Below are positions 42,489 to 50,840 of a stretch of DNA of 64,000 nt, piece after piece (position 1 is the stretch's first letter; every line of letters starts with the position of its first letter). The translations under genes were made by a program, and so were the position numbers. The notes beneath the pieces are model-generated. The model ran no database searches. It saw nothing but the letters and a program-made list of their open reading frames with translations, and had not been told where the DNA came from. The stretch is from CAVQBJ01 sp963819075 (GTDB lineage Bacteria; Actinomycetota; Thermoleophilia; Solirubrobacterales; Solirubrobacteraceae), in the NCBI GenBank assembly GCA_963819075.1, contig CAWFUP010000008.1, forward strand, positions 1 through 64,000. Reading direction: 5' to 3'.

Positions 42489-42899
42489 ATGCCCTCGCCG
42501 GCGGATTTCAACGCGCGGATCATCCAGGAGTTCCGCGCCAACCATGGCCGCGTCGGCGGCGTCTTCGCATCAACGCCGCTGCTGCTGCTCCACCACACGG
42601 GCGCGCAATCTGGCCGACAGCGGATCGCGCCCCTCGGGTTCGTGACCGACGGCCACCGGTACATCGTGTGTGCCTCCAATGGTGGGGCGCCCACCAACCC
42701 CGGCTGGTACCACAACCTCAAGGCCCAGCCCGAAACCATGATCGAGGGGCGGGCGGAACTGATCCCGGTGCGCGCAAGCGAACCGTCCAAGGACGAACGC
42801 GGTCGCCTCTGGCAAGCCTCGGTCGAGAACGCTCCGCAGCTGAGCGAATACGAACAGAAGGCCGGGCGCATAATCCCGGTGATCGTCCTCACGCCCTGA
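42489..42899 (+). CDS. Deazaflavin (F420)-dependent nitroreductase family protein
   Basis: The 136-residue split-barrel protein shows the DDN-type pattern: FNARIIQEFRANHGRVGGVF, LLLHHTGAQSGRQRIAPLGF and NPGWYHNLKAQPETMIEGRA. In mycobacteria such proteins use F420H2 to reduce quinones or nitro compounds. It lies 27 bp after the first DUF899 gene behind an AAAGGAGG site, so both are co-transcribed with the efflux pump and SDR. Confidence 0.9.
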   Translation: MPSPADFNARIIQEFRANHGRVGGVFASTPLLLLHHTGAQSGRQRIAPLGFVTDGHRYIVCASNGGAPTNPGWYHNLKAQPETMIEGRAELIPVRASEPSKDERGRLWQASVENAPQLSEYEQKAGRIIPVIVLTP

Positions 42900-42911
42900 G
42901 AGCACCGCTGA

Positions 42912-43101
42912 GCAGCGCTTCTCTCGAGCCGCGGCGTGAGCGTGCATGCCGTGCTGCGCGTCCGTCGCGCAACGCATCCTCAACCGAGTCGAGACTCGCG
43001 AGGGGGAGATCTTCCGCGACCCGAGGTCAAGGCCGCCGGCCCCGGGCTGGTACAGCGCTCCGGCCAAGGCGCTCGAACGCGAGAACGCGACCCTCGTCGC
43101 A
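42912..43101 (+). pseudogene. Broken second copy of the SDR C-terminal region
   Basis: From 42912 the frame reads AALLSSRGVSVHAVL, matching RALLAARGVSVHAVL of the SDR at 40684. After a deletion and frame change, 42964 onward reads VAQRILNRVETREGEIFRDP, then GWYSAPAKALERENATLVA, matching the last part of that SDR. The segment precedes the second DUF899 gene just as the intact SDR precedes the first. It is therefore a remnant of a duplicated SDR-DUF899 unit. No protein is expected. Confidence 0.75.
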
Positions 43102-43232
43102 GAACGCGCCACCCCGTACGCAAGCACGGTTACCTCGCCGCGCGCTCGACGGCGCACGGGCGCTACCGGTCCGAGACCTCACCGATGGTGCGCTACGCCA
43201 AAGCGCTGACAACACAAAACAAGGAGCGAAAG

Positions 43233-43976
43233 ATGACCGATCACAAGACCGGAACGCGTGAAGAATGGCTGGCCGCTCGCGCCGCACTGTTGCAGCGCGA
43301 GAAGGAGCACACCCGGATCGGTGATGAGCTCGCCCGTCAGCGCCGAGAGCTTCCCTGGGTTCGGGTCGACAAGGAGTACCAGCTCGACACGGACAACGGC
43401 ACACGCACGCTAACAGAGCTATTCGACAGCCGCACCCAGCTGCTCGTCTACCACTTCATGTACGGCCCGACCTACAAGGATGGCTGTCCGACCAACTCGT
43501 CGATCGCCGACGCAGTCGATGGCATCATTCCGCACCTGAACGCGCGCGACGTGACGATGCTGTTCGTGTCGTCGGCGCCGCTCGAGACACTGCAAGCCTA
43601 CAAGCGGCGCATGGGCTGGAGCCTACCGTGGTCATCGACGGCAGACAGCGAGTTCAACCTCGACCTCGGGTTCTCCAGCACCGCCGAGAAGACGCGCGAA
43701 GCGATCGCGCCGATCCTCGACTCTCTCCCACCGATTGTCGAGCACAACGCCCGCGCGACCGGCACCAACATATTCGGCTACCTGACCGAAAGCCCCGGCT
43801 TCAGCTCCTTCGTCCTGGAGGCCGGGACCGTGTACCACACCTACTCGAGCGGGGCTCGCGGGGTCGAGTTCGTGATGAGCTACTACCCCATCCTCGACCG
43901 GGCGCCGAAAGGCCGCGACGAGGGCGATGCGTTCCAGACGTGGCTACGCCGCCACGACGAGTACGCGGCCGACTAA
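43233..43976 (+). CDS. DUF899 thioredoxin-like protein, copy 2
   Basis: This 247-residue paralogue of the 41676 gene reads GTREEWLAARAALLQREKEH, ELPWVRVDKEYQLDTDNGTR, LLVYHFMYGPTYKDGCPTNS and APLETLQAYKRRMGWSLPWS. The possible redox motif is CPTN, lacking the second Cys, so the chemistry may differ from copy 1. ATG 43233 has AAGGAG upstream. It lies behind the broken SDR copy, completing the duplicated unit. Confidence 0.88.
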   Translation: MTDHKTGTREEWLAARAALLQREKEHTRIGDELARQRRELPWVRVDKEYQLDTDNGTRTLTELFDSRTQLLVYHFMYGPTYKDGCPTNSSIADAVDGIIPHLNARDVTMLFVSSAPLETLQAYKRRMGWSLPWSSTADSEFNLDLGFSSTAEKTREAIAPILDSLPPIVEHNARATGTNIFGYLTESPGFSSFVLEAGTVYHTYSSGARGVEFVMSYYPILDRAPKGRDEGDAFQTWLRRHDEYAAD

Positions 43977-44527
43977 ATGGCTGATGCCACGGCCGGTGGC
44001 TCGTTGAACGATCGTTGGGCAGCCACCGAAGTCGACGGTCAAGTCACCTGCAACCTCGAAAGCGGGGCCGGCGCCTAGCCTAATGCGCCCGTCGTCCCGC
44101 ATTCGCCACGAGGCCGCATCCTGGTGACGGGCGCGAAATAGAAGTCGTTGTCGGCTTCGACCTCCGGCGAGCGGCTCTGCGCAAGCTGTGAGGAACGACC
44201 CGCTCCGGCTGCGCGGCCCCTCCGGCTCAGCCGGCACCTGCTCTCACCACCCCGCGAGATTCTCGCGGGGCGCCCTTGGCGAGAAGCACGTCGCTCAGGT
44301 TTGCTGAGGGGACTCCTGGGTTCGTGTCCGCGCAGGTGTGTGCCCGTCGGCGGCGCCGGCCTGGCTGCGTGACGAGTTGCCGGCGCCTGTTCGGCGGGGC
44401 GTCGGGGCGTGGTCGAGCGCGGTCTTTGGTTCCGGTCGCAGCGAGGGACGGGTGCCGGCCTACGTCCCGGCACTTGTGTTGCCAAGCTGTGCCGGGCTGT
44501 AGGACGGGCGCGATGCCGCGGACGATC
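43977..44527. other. 551-bp intergenic region with a strong hairpin
   Basis: No coding features were recognised. A perfect hairpin CCCCGCGAG-ATT-CTCGCGGGG (44250-44270) lies in the middle but has no T-run; it may terminate the upstream operon or be a protein-binding palindrome. The rest is featureless. Confidence 0.5.
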
Positions 44528-45007
44528 TCAGCGCATCGCTTTCTCGAGGAGGGCGCTGATCGTTTTCTCTTCGGTGACGGTCAGCTTCTTGAGAGCGAAT
44601 TCGACTGGCCACATGGGGCCTTCGTCGAGGTTTGCCGTGTCGCTGAAGCCGAGCGTCGCGTACCGCGTCTTGAACTTCTGCGCTGGTTTGAAGAAGCAGA
44701 GGACCTTGCCGTCCTTGGCGTAGGCGGGCATCCCGTACCAGGTTCTCGGTGAGAGGTCCGGTGCGCGGGCTGTGACGATGGCGTGCACCCGCTCGGCGAT
44801 CGCGCGATCCGCTTGGCTCATTTCGGCGATCTTGGCCAGCACGTCCTTCTCTCCGGCCGCCCGGTCGTTCTTGGCGCGCGCGGCCGCCTTCAGTTCTTGG
44901 CTGCGCTCCTTCATCGCCGCTCGTTCCTCGGCGGTGAATCCGTCGGTGCTCCGTTTGCGTGCGGTCGTGGTCCTGACGGGCTTCCGTGGCGTCTGGCTTG
45001 GGGTCAT
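44528..45007 (-). CDS. DUF1801 (YdhG-like) family protein
   Basis: The 159-residue protein has a basic, helical N-terminal third (FTAEERAAMKERSQELKAAA). A DUF1801 domain follows: VHAIVTARAPDLSPRTWYGM, PAYAKDGKVLCFFKPAQKFK and RYATLGFSDTANLDEGPMWP. This fold is found in small proteins of unknown or iron-chaperone-like function. The start at 45007 follows GGAGGTTCC. The gene lies 68 bp downstream of the VOC gene in the same direction, so both may answer to the divergent MarR regulator. Confidence 0.85.
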   Translation of the reverse strand: MTPSQTPRKPVRTTTARKRSTDGFTAEERAAMKERSQELKAAARAKNDRAAGEKDVLAKIAEMSQADRAIAERVHAIVTARAPDLSPRTWYGMPAYAKDGKVLCFFKPAQKFKTRYATLGFSDTANLDEGPMWPVEFALKKLTVTEEKTISALLEKAMR

Positions 45008-45075
45008 AGGAACCTCCTGGTCGGTCTGGGTCGTGCGGGCGATCGCCGGATGGCGGCGCATTTTTGTGATGCGGG

Positions 45076-45735
45076 TCAGGCCGTTTGCGGGACCGGCGCG
45101 GACGCGGCCGCGGTCGGACGCTCGTCATGGGCCCCTGCGGCGTCCCAGGCGAAACCGTCCGGGTCGCTGAATGAGCCGGCATCGCCGGTGATGAGAATCC
45201 GGTGCGATCCGCTGCCGTCCGGGGACACGTTGGCATCCCTGGCCAGCGCGCGGCGTCCGTAGAGCACCAGCTTGACCGGTCCGGTGGCGAACTCGACGTA
45301 CTTGCGGCCAAAGCTTCGGCTCACCGTCAGCCCGCGGTCGAGATAGAAGCGCTTGCTCGCGGCCACATCGGCGACTCCGAGCAGGAGCACGATGTCGTCG
45401 AGCTGCCGGTTGGCCGGGCCGCTGTTCTTCTTCGCCGAGGTGGCGACCTTCCAGATCGTCCCGTCCGGCGCCTCGACGACCCCGCCGTAGCCCCAGAACG
45501 ACTTCTTGACCGGCTTCAGCGCCCGAGCGCCGGCGGCGAGGGCGCCACCGATCAGCTCGTCCACCGTTGCGGGCTGGGACACCACGAGCGACAGTGCGAA
45601 CCCCCGGAAGCCGCTCGTCGGCGCGTCCGCGGCGCGTACGCCGACGTGACGGTCCGCGGCGAAGGCGGCCGCGTGGAACGCGCTCGCGGCGGCGGGGTCG
45701 GCAACATCGAGGGTGATCGATTCGATCAAGGGCAT
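45076..45735 (-). CDS. Two-module VOC (glyoxalase-like) protein
   Basis: The 219-residue protein contains two VOC halves. The first is LIESITLDVADPAAASAFHA with TSGFRGFALSLVVSQPATVD; the second is LDDIVLLLGVADVAASKRFY with RILITGDAGSFSDPDGFAWD. It probably binds or converts a toxic small molecule. It is divergent from the MarR gene, with the palindromic operator at 45860-45880 between them, implying direct repression. It resembles glyoxalases induced by antibiotics, but the substrate is unproven. Confidence 0.85.
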   Translation of the reverse strand: MPLIESITLDVADPAAASAFHAAAFAADRHVGVRAADAPTSGFRGFALSLVVSQPATVDELIGGALAAGARALKPVKKSFWGYGGVVEAPDGTIWKVATSAKKNSGPANRQLDDIVLLLGVADVAASKRFYLDRGLTVSRSFGRKYVEFATGPVKLVLYGRRALARDANVSPDGSGSHRILITGDAGSFSDPDGFAWDAAGAHDERPTAAASAPVPQTA

Positions 45736-45859
45736 TGCGGGTCCTTTCCTGACGGAGCTGGATGGGAAGCCCCGGGCGTGGCCGCTGCATGCTCGTGGGT
45801 CGGGTCGGCCCTGACCCGGTTCGGTCGTGCCCAAGACCTGCAGATATTGGTGCGCCACA

Positions 45860-45880
45860 ATCATAGATAAGCACTATGAT
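45860..45880. promoter_or_regulatory. Palindromic operator for the MarR regulator
   Basis: ATCATAG and CTATGAT form a perfect 7-bp inverted repeat with a 7-bp spacer in the divergent region between the VOC and MarR genes. Its AT-rich character stands out from the surroundings and suits a MarR dimer. A further CATAGA half-site follows at about 45891-45896. Confidence 0.65.
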
Positions 45881-45915
45881 GGCACGGATCCATAGAATCT
45901 GTCAAGCTACGAGGC

Positions 45916-46392
45916 ATGACACCGTCCGGGTCGAGCGACATCGAGGTGGCCGAGTTCGCCGGCCAAATGTTCTTCCGCCTCTGGCGGGCTTTCCATACGC
46001 GCACCGAGGAGGCGCTCGATGCCGTCGGTCTCACGCCGGCGCTGTTCGCGCTGCTGAACGTGCTCGGCGCGCGCGAAGGGGCTATCCAGCAGCATCTGAG
46101 CGCCGACATGGGCATCGACCCCAGCGCCATGGTCAAGCTGATCAACGAGCTCGAAAGCGCAGGACTGGCCGAGCGCCGCCGTCGCCCAGGCGATCGCCGC
46201 GCGTGGGAGGTCGCGATCACGCCCAAGGGTCGGCGCACCCTCGAGCGAGCCAGACGACTCGTCGCCGAAGTCCAAGACGAGGTGCTCGGCGGGCTCAGCG
46301 TCGCGGAGCGCCGCGAGCTGCTGACCCTCCTGCGCCGCGCGCTCATCTCAGCGCCGCCGCAACCCCCCTGGCGCTCCGACGAAGGAAACTAA
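45916..46392 (+). CDS. MarR family transcriptional regulator
   Basis: The 158-residue regulator has a MarR winged helix with GLTPALFALLNVLGAREGAI and IQQHLSADMGIDPSAMVKLI (recognition helix), then AGLAERRRRPGDRRAWEVAI (wing). Dimerisation helices lie at both ends. It sits 36 bp after the palindromic operator and is divergent from the VOC-DUF1801 pair. It likely represses itself and those genes until a small phenolic-type ligand binds. Confidence 0.92.
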   Translation: MTPSGSSDIEVAEFAGQMFFRLWRAFHTRTEEALDAVGLTPALFALLNVLGAREGAIQQHLSADMGIDPSAMVKLINELESAGLAERRRRPGDRRAWEVAITPKGRRTLERARRLVAEVQDEVLGGLSVAERRELLTLLRRALISAPPQPPWRSDEGN

Positions 46393-46485
46393 GCGACACG
46401 AGCGGCCCACTCACACCTGCTTCGCGCCCGGGTATTGACGTCCGCGCGGCCCCATCGCGGCCGCGCCGGTAGCCGCCGAGGATGG

Positions 46486-46881
46486 TCAAGCTTTCAGAAG
46501 CTCGACCTCGACGATCGGGCTTGCCGCGAGCCAGGACTCAAAGTCGTCTTCTCGTCCGATGCCGGTAAGCAGCTCGCGCAGTACGCGGCGACGCTCGGTC
46601 AGATCGGTCACGAGGCGAGCACGGGCGGGGAGATCAATGCGCGCGGATTCCTTGAGATGGAAAACGAACTCGGGATCCGCCACGAGATTTGCGTACCAGT
46701 TGCGGGGTCCTGGGAGACCGCTGATGTAGATTCGTCCGCCCAGGTTGTGAAACCAGATCTCGATCCGGCGCGGCTGTCCGGATTGCCGACCCGTTGTCGT
46801 GATGTCGATCGTGCGATCGCTCTCCAGCGCGCGGCGGACGCGCTCGTCGACGGCCGAGGGTCCTTCCGGGACTTCAGACAA
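46486..46881 (-). CDS. Deazaflavin-dependent nitroreductase-like split-barrel protein
   Basis: The 131-residue product reads TIDITTTGRQSGQPRRIEIW and FHNLGGRIYISGLPGPRNWY, then ANLVADPEFVFHLKESARID. This is the F420-type (DUF385/DDN-like) split barrel with the TGRxSGxPR cofactor motif. A TTG at 46881 is the most sensible start; the longer frame upstream has no homology. It overlaps the end of the aldo/keto reductase gene by 8 bp, so the two are co-transcribed. Confidence 0.78.
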   Translation of the reverse strand: MSEVPEGPSAVDERVRRALESDRTIDITTTGRQSGQPRRIEIWFHNLGGRIYISGLPGPRNWYANLVADPEFVFHLKESARIDLPARARLVTDLTERRRVLRELLTGIGREDDFESWLAASPIVEVELLKA

Positions 46882-47938
46882 GGGGATCGACGGTTCTGCG
46901 GTGGTCGTCGATGAGGTCGAATGTGTTGCCGTAGGCGAGGGTCGCGCCGCCGAAGTCGCCCGGGAAGCCGAGCGGCACGTGACTGGCCTCGTCGAGCCGC
47001 TCAATCTCAGCCGGAGCGAGCTCGACCTCGAGCGCGCCGAGGTTGTCAGCGAACTGGGCGTCTGTCCGCACACCGACAATCGGGATCGTCACGGCGCGTT
47101 GTTGCTGCGCGAGCACCCAGGCGAGCGCCACCTGGCTGGCGCTCGCACCGCGTGCGTCAGCGATTGCGTTGACTGCGTCGGCGACGGCGAGGTTGCGCTC
47201 TGACAGGGCTCGCTTCTCGTGTGCGCCGCCGATGCCCGCTAGACGACTGTCGGTGGGACGTTCTCGGTCAGAGCCGTAACGGCCGGTGAGCAGCCCCCCG
47301 CCGAGTGGCGCCCACCCGGTCACGGCGAGGTCGAGAGCGCGCGCGGCCGGCAGCAGCTCGCGCTCGACGGTCCGCTCGATGAGGCTATAGGGCACCTGTA
47401 GCGCGCAGAAGGGCGTCAGCCGGCGCTCCTGAGCAAGCGTGACGGCACGCGAGACCATCCAGGCCGGGGTGTCCGAGATGCCGACATAGAGCACCTTGCT
47501 CGATCGCACCAGGTCGTCGAGTGCGCGGACGACTTCCGCCACCGGTGTGAAGGCGTCCCAGATGTGGACCCAGTACAGGTCGATGTAGTCGGTCCCCAGC
47601 CGTTCGAGGCTCGCGTCGATCGCGCGGCGCAGACTCTTGCGGTGCGAGCCACCAGCGTTAGGGTCATCCCGGTAGGCGCTCAGCGTGTACTTGGTCGCGA
47701 GCACCCAGCGGTCGCGGTCGGGACCGATCAGCTCGCCGACGATGCGCTCGCTCTCGCCGCCGGCGTAGTGGTTGGCGGTATCGATGAAGTTCCCGCCCGC
47801 GTCCGCGTAGCGCTTGACGATCGCCGCGGCCTCCTCGCGCGACGCGCCCCAGCTCCCGCGCTGATCCCCGAACACCATCGCTCCGAGGCACAGCTCGGAG
47901 ACGCGAAGGCCCGTGCTCCCCAGCAGCCGGTAGCGCAT
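46874..47938 (-). CDS. Aldo/keto reductase
   Basis: The 354-residue TIM-barrel protein reads MRYRLLGSTGLRVSELCLGA and NFIDTANHYAGGESERIVGE (catalytic Asp and Tyr). WVLATKYTLSAYRDDPNAGG supplies the catalytic Lys and DYIDLYWVHIWDAFTPVAEV the His. It reduces carbonyls with NADPH. It follows the VOC gene by 1 bp and overlaps the deazaflavin-dependent gene, forming a three-gene leftward operon. Confidence 0.92.
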   Translation of the reverse strand: MRYRLLGSTGLRVSELCLGAMVFGDQRGSWGASREEAAAIVKRYADAGGNFIDTANHYAGGESERIVGELIGPDRDRWVLATKYTLSAYRDDPNAGGSHRKSLRRAIDASLERLGTDYIDLYWVHIWDAFTPVAEVVRALDDLVRSSKVLYVGISDTPAWMVSRAVTLAQERRLTPFCALQVPYSLIERTVERELLPAARALDLAVTGWAPLGGGLLTGRYGSDRERPTDSRLAGIGGAHEKRALSERNLAVADAVNAIADARGASASQVALAWVLAQQQRAVTIPIVGVRTDAQFADNLGALEVELAPAEIERLDEASHVPLGFPGDFGGATLAYGNTFDLIDDHRRTVDPLV

Positions 47939-47939
47939 C

Positions 47940-48368
47940 TCAGGCGAACACACGCGCGGCCGCGGCCACGATCTCGTCGTGTGGCACATCCCGCAGATGC
48001 TGCCCGACGTTCCAGCGATGCCCGAACGGATCATCCAGCTGACCATGGCGCTCGCCCCAAAACATGTCCGCGAGCGGCTGACGCACCGTGGCGCCGGCCA
48101 CCACCGCCCGCGCAAACACCGCCTCGGCATCGAGGACCCGCAGGGCCAGGACCACCGCAGTTCCATCGACCGACGGCGGAGCGAGCACGCCCATCTCGGG
48201 GAACTCGTCAGCGACATGCAGCATGCCATCGCCGATACGCAGTTGAACCGACATGAGCCGTCCATCGGGGATGGGGATGCGAGTGAGCTCCTCGGCGTCG
48301 AACGCCTCGCCGTAGAAGGCGGCGGCACGCTCGGCACCCTGAACGACGATATGTGGAGTGATGGGCAT
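47940..48368 (-). CDS. VOC family protein (PhnB-like)
   Basis: The 142-residue protein reads ITPHIVVQGAERAAAFYGEA, LMSVQLRIGDGMLHVADEFP and MFWGERHGQLDDPFGHRWNV, the PhnB-like VOC pattern ending in DPFGHRW. It heads a leftward operon with the aldo/keto reductase and is divergent from the broken LysR gene 118 bp away, which was probably its regulator. Confidence 0.87.
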   Translation of the reverse strand: MPITPHIVVQGAERAAAFYGEAFDAEELTRIPIPDGRLMSVQLRIGDGMLHVADEFPEMGVLAPPSVDGTAVVLALRVLDAEAVFARAVVAGATVRQPLADMFWGERHGQLDDPFGHRWNVGQHLRDVPHDEIVAAAARVFA

Positions 48369-48485
48369 CAGACGATTCACCGGACGGGACTCACCGAGAG
48401 ACCCAGTTGCCGAACACAAGATGACTCGAAGCGCCCGCCCGAACAAGACCCAATAGCTCACCGGACCATGTACGGTTCCTAACCG

Positions 48486-49476
48486 ATGCCGCCTGAGGTT
48501 GAGCTGCGCGAGATCCGCGTATTCCTCACGGTCGCCGAGGAGCTTCACTTCGGCCGCGCCGCCGAGCGCCTGCAGATCAACCGCTCCCGCGTCAGCCAGA
48601 TCATCAACACGCTCGAGGCCCGGATCGGCGGGCGACTATTCGAACGCACCAGCCGCCGCGTGCGGCTCACCCCGCTCGGCGAGGAGACGCAAATCAAGAT
48701 CACGCCGGTCTACGAGCAACTGCAGCAAGTGTTGGAGGAGACGCGCGAGGCGGCCGCTGGCGTCACGGGAACGCCCCGGATCGGGCGTACTCGGTAGCGC
48801 TGCTCGGCACGCACATGGCCGAGATCATCGAGGTCTTCCAAGCCCGCCACCCCGGCTGCACCGTGACCTACGTCGACACCGGGCTCGAGCGCGACTATCT
48901 CGACTGGCTGCGCGCCGGCGACGCGGACATCATCGCCTGCTGGCTGCCGGTAAGCCCGCCGGAGTTCACCGTCGGCCCGCTCGTGCTGCGCGGCGAGCGC
49001 GTCCTGATCACCGCCCCCGACCACCCGCTCGCCCAGCGCGAATCGGTCACCTACGAGGACCTCGCTGACTATCCCGTGACCGACGTGCCCGCCCTCAACC
49101 GCGAGATGATGGATGCGCTCATCCCGCCCGTGACGCCCTCCGGCGTGCGACTTCGCCGAGTGGCCCGACGCACCTTTGAGGAGGCGCTGATGCGCGTCGC
49201 GACCGGCGAGCAGGTCCACCCCACCGTCACGAGCTTCCTCGAGCACTACAAAGGACCTCCGATCGCGTCGTGCCGTTCTCCGACCTTACCCCGTCCGAAG
49301 CGGTGCTCGTATGGCGAACCGCTGACCGCGCCGCGAAGATCCACGCATTCGCCCGCACCGCCGCCGACGTCCTCGCGCGCACCGACCTCGCGACCCACCA
49401 GCCACCGAGCCCCAGCCCCGCCGCCCCGACTCCGGCGCGGACGCGCACAAGAGCAGGCGAACCGATCCTCGGCTGA
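48486..49476 (+). pseudogene. LysR family regulator with two frameshifts
   Basis: Three consecutive frames together make a full LysR protein. The DNA-binding domain is EVELREIRVFLTVAEELHFG and INRSRVSQIINTLEARIGGR (frame 1, to about 48785). The effector domain is AYSVALLGTHMAEIIEVFQA to VHPTVTSFLEHYKG (frame 2, to about 49265). The end is VPFSDLTPSEAVLVWRTADR (frame 3, to 49476). Each shift is explained by one missing base: ATCGGGCGTAC near 48785, and ATCGCGTCGTGCCG near 49265-49270. Either the gene is dead or the sequence has errors here. Confidence 0.82.
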
Positions 49477-49557
49477 GGTGCGCGGACTTGGCGCGCTGCT
49501 TGGCGTCGGCGCCGGCGTCCGAGCTCGACGAGGTGCCGTTGCCGCAGTCCGGGCCGG

Positions 49558-49938
49558 TCACGCGATCCACGGTGGCGTTCCGCGCGGCGCGGGCTCGCCC
49601 GGTACGCGCACAGTTGCGTTGCCGTGACCGCAGACGAGCGCGCGTAGGTCGGTTCTCGCCGCCAGCCGACGCTCGGCGTCGCCAGGCAGAATGACCGTGT
49701 CGCCGGGCCCCAGCGTCGTGTGCTCGCCAGCGACGGTGACGGTGAGCTCGCCCGCCAACACCGTCCAGGCCTGCTCGGAGTCAAATGCGTGTTCCGGTCC
49801 ACGTGCGCCCGCGGTCATCTCGACCTGCCACATCGAGAGCTCTACCGTCGCCCCGAGCGTTGGAGACGCCAGCGTGGTCATCGTCGCGTTGGGGGTCTCT
49901 GTGCGCCGGCATTCTTCGACGCGAACGATCTTGATCAT
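49558..49938 (-). CDS. Single-domain cupin
   Basis: The 126-residue protein has cupin motif 1 (GPEHAFDSEQAWTVLAGELT) and motif 2 (LGPGDTVILPGDAERRLAAR). The usual His pair of motif 1 is reduced to one His, with Glu and Gln following, so metal binding may be altered. The start at 49938 follows GGAGGGAAGG. It is divergent from a MarR gene with inverted repeats between them. Confidence 0.85.
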   Translation of the reverse strand: MIKIVRVEECRRTETPNATMTTLASPTLGATVELSMWQVEMTAGARGPEHAFDSEQAWTVLAGELTVTVAGEHTTLGPGDTVILPGDAERRLAARTDLRALVCGHGNATVRVPGEPAPRGTPPWIA

Positions 49939-49954
49939 GGCCCTTCCCTCCGGT

Positions 49955-49992
49955 AGACAACTAGGTTGACGAGATGGTACACCAGGTTGTCT
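49955..49992. promoter_or_regulatory. Inverted-repeat operator between the cupin and MarR genes
   Basis: AGACAAC (49955-49961) and GTTGTCT (49986-49992) are inverted repeats. The left half extends into CAACTAGGTTG, a small palindrome of its own, and ACCAGGTTGTC repeats the half-site. Position between divergent genes fits control by the MarR protein. Confidence 0.55.
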
Positions 49993-50023
49993 TTCGCTCT
50001 TGGCTCCGCCACGATGCAAGGCG

Positions 50024-50485
50024 ATGACCGATGACCGGTTTGGATTTGAGCTGCCGCTGCTCCTGGCCACGGCGTTCCGCGCCGTGATCGACGGACTCCA
50101 CGAGGGGCTGGCCGAGCGAGGTCATCCCGACGCGCGACCGATCCACGGCTTTGCGCTGCAGGCCATTGGACCCGACGGAGCGACCGTCTCACAGCTCGGA
50201 CGTCGCCTCGCCGTCAGCAAGCAGGCAGCGGCCAAGACAGCCTCAAGCCTCGCCCAGCTCGGGTACGTCGTACGCCACGCGCACCCCACCGACGCCAGAG
50301 CCGTCCAGCTCCAGCGCAGCCTCCGCGGCGAAGAGCTGCTTTCGCTCAGCGCCGAAATCTTGGGGCAGCTCCGCGCGGGCTGGGCGCACGAACTAGGCGA
50401 CGAGCGCCTCCATTGGCTCGAGGACGACCTCGAAACAATCGCCGGCGCCGCGCACCTCGAAGACCTTCCCGGCTGGATCGGTTGA
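50024..50485 (+). CDS. MarR family transcriptional regulator
   Basis: The 153-residue regulator reads GFALQAIGPDGATVSQLGRR, LAVSKQAAAKTASSLAQLGY (recognition helix) and VVRHAHPTDARAVQLQRSLR (wing). ATG 50024 fits the family N-terminus. It is divergent from the cupin gene and probably represses it through the repeats at 49955-49992. Confidence 0.9.
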   Translation: MTDDRFGFELPLLLATAFRAVIDGLHEGLAERGHPDARPIHGFALQAIGPDGATVSQLGRRLAVSKQAAAKTASSLAQLGYVVRHAHPTDARAVQLQRSLRGEELLSLSAEILGQLRAGWAHELGDERLHWLEDDLETIAGAAHLEDLPGWIG

Positions 50486-50840
50486 ACTGCGCCGGCAGGC
50501 GAGGGACCTGCTTTGGTCCCGCCGCAAGGATCTCGAACTCGCCCGCGCCGATGCTGCATTGCGCGGATACGAGAGACGCCTGCGGCCCTCGGCGGCGAGC
50601 GCTGGCGTGAGACGGGAGTTTGGCGAATCTCGGGACTGCCTGCGCCGACCCCGTCGCGTCCTGCTTCGGTGATTCTGTGGGCATCGCGGCAGTCGACGTC
50701 CGCTCGCGCAGGGCGAGTGCAAACGTGGCAATCCGATCGTCTGCCGGCTCGATGTTGGGACCATCGAGGCGGCTCGAAGCGCTCGCGACTGCCGCGCCCG
50801 CTGAATGACCGAAAGCTTTCGCTGCGAGTCCGATGTGGTC
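50486..50840. other. 355-bp stretch without recognisable gene
   Basis: Nothing with protein-family character or RNA structure was recognised between the MarR gene and the end of the convergent hydrolase gene. Confidence 0.5.

Noticed and set aside
42936..43232. Long N-terminal extension of the second DUF899 protein
   Set aside because: The extension is the out-of-frame SDR remnant. A good ribosome-binding site and the family N-terminus place the start at 43233.
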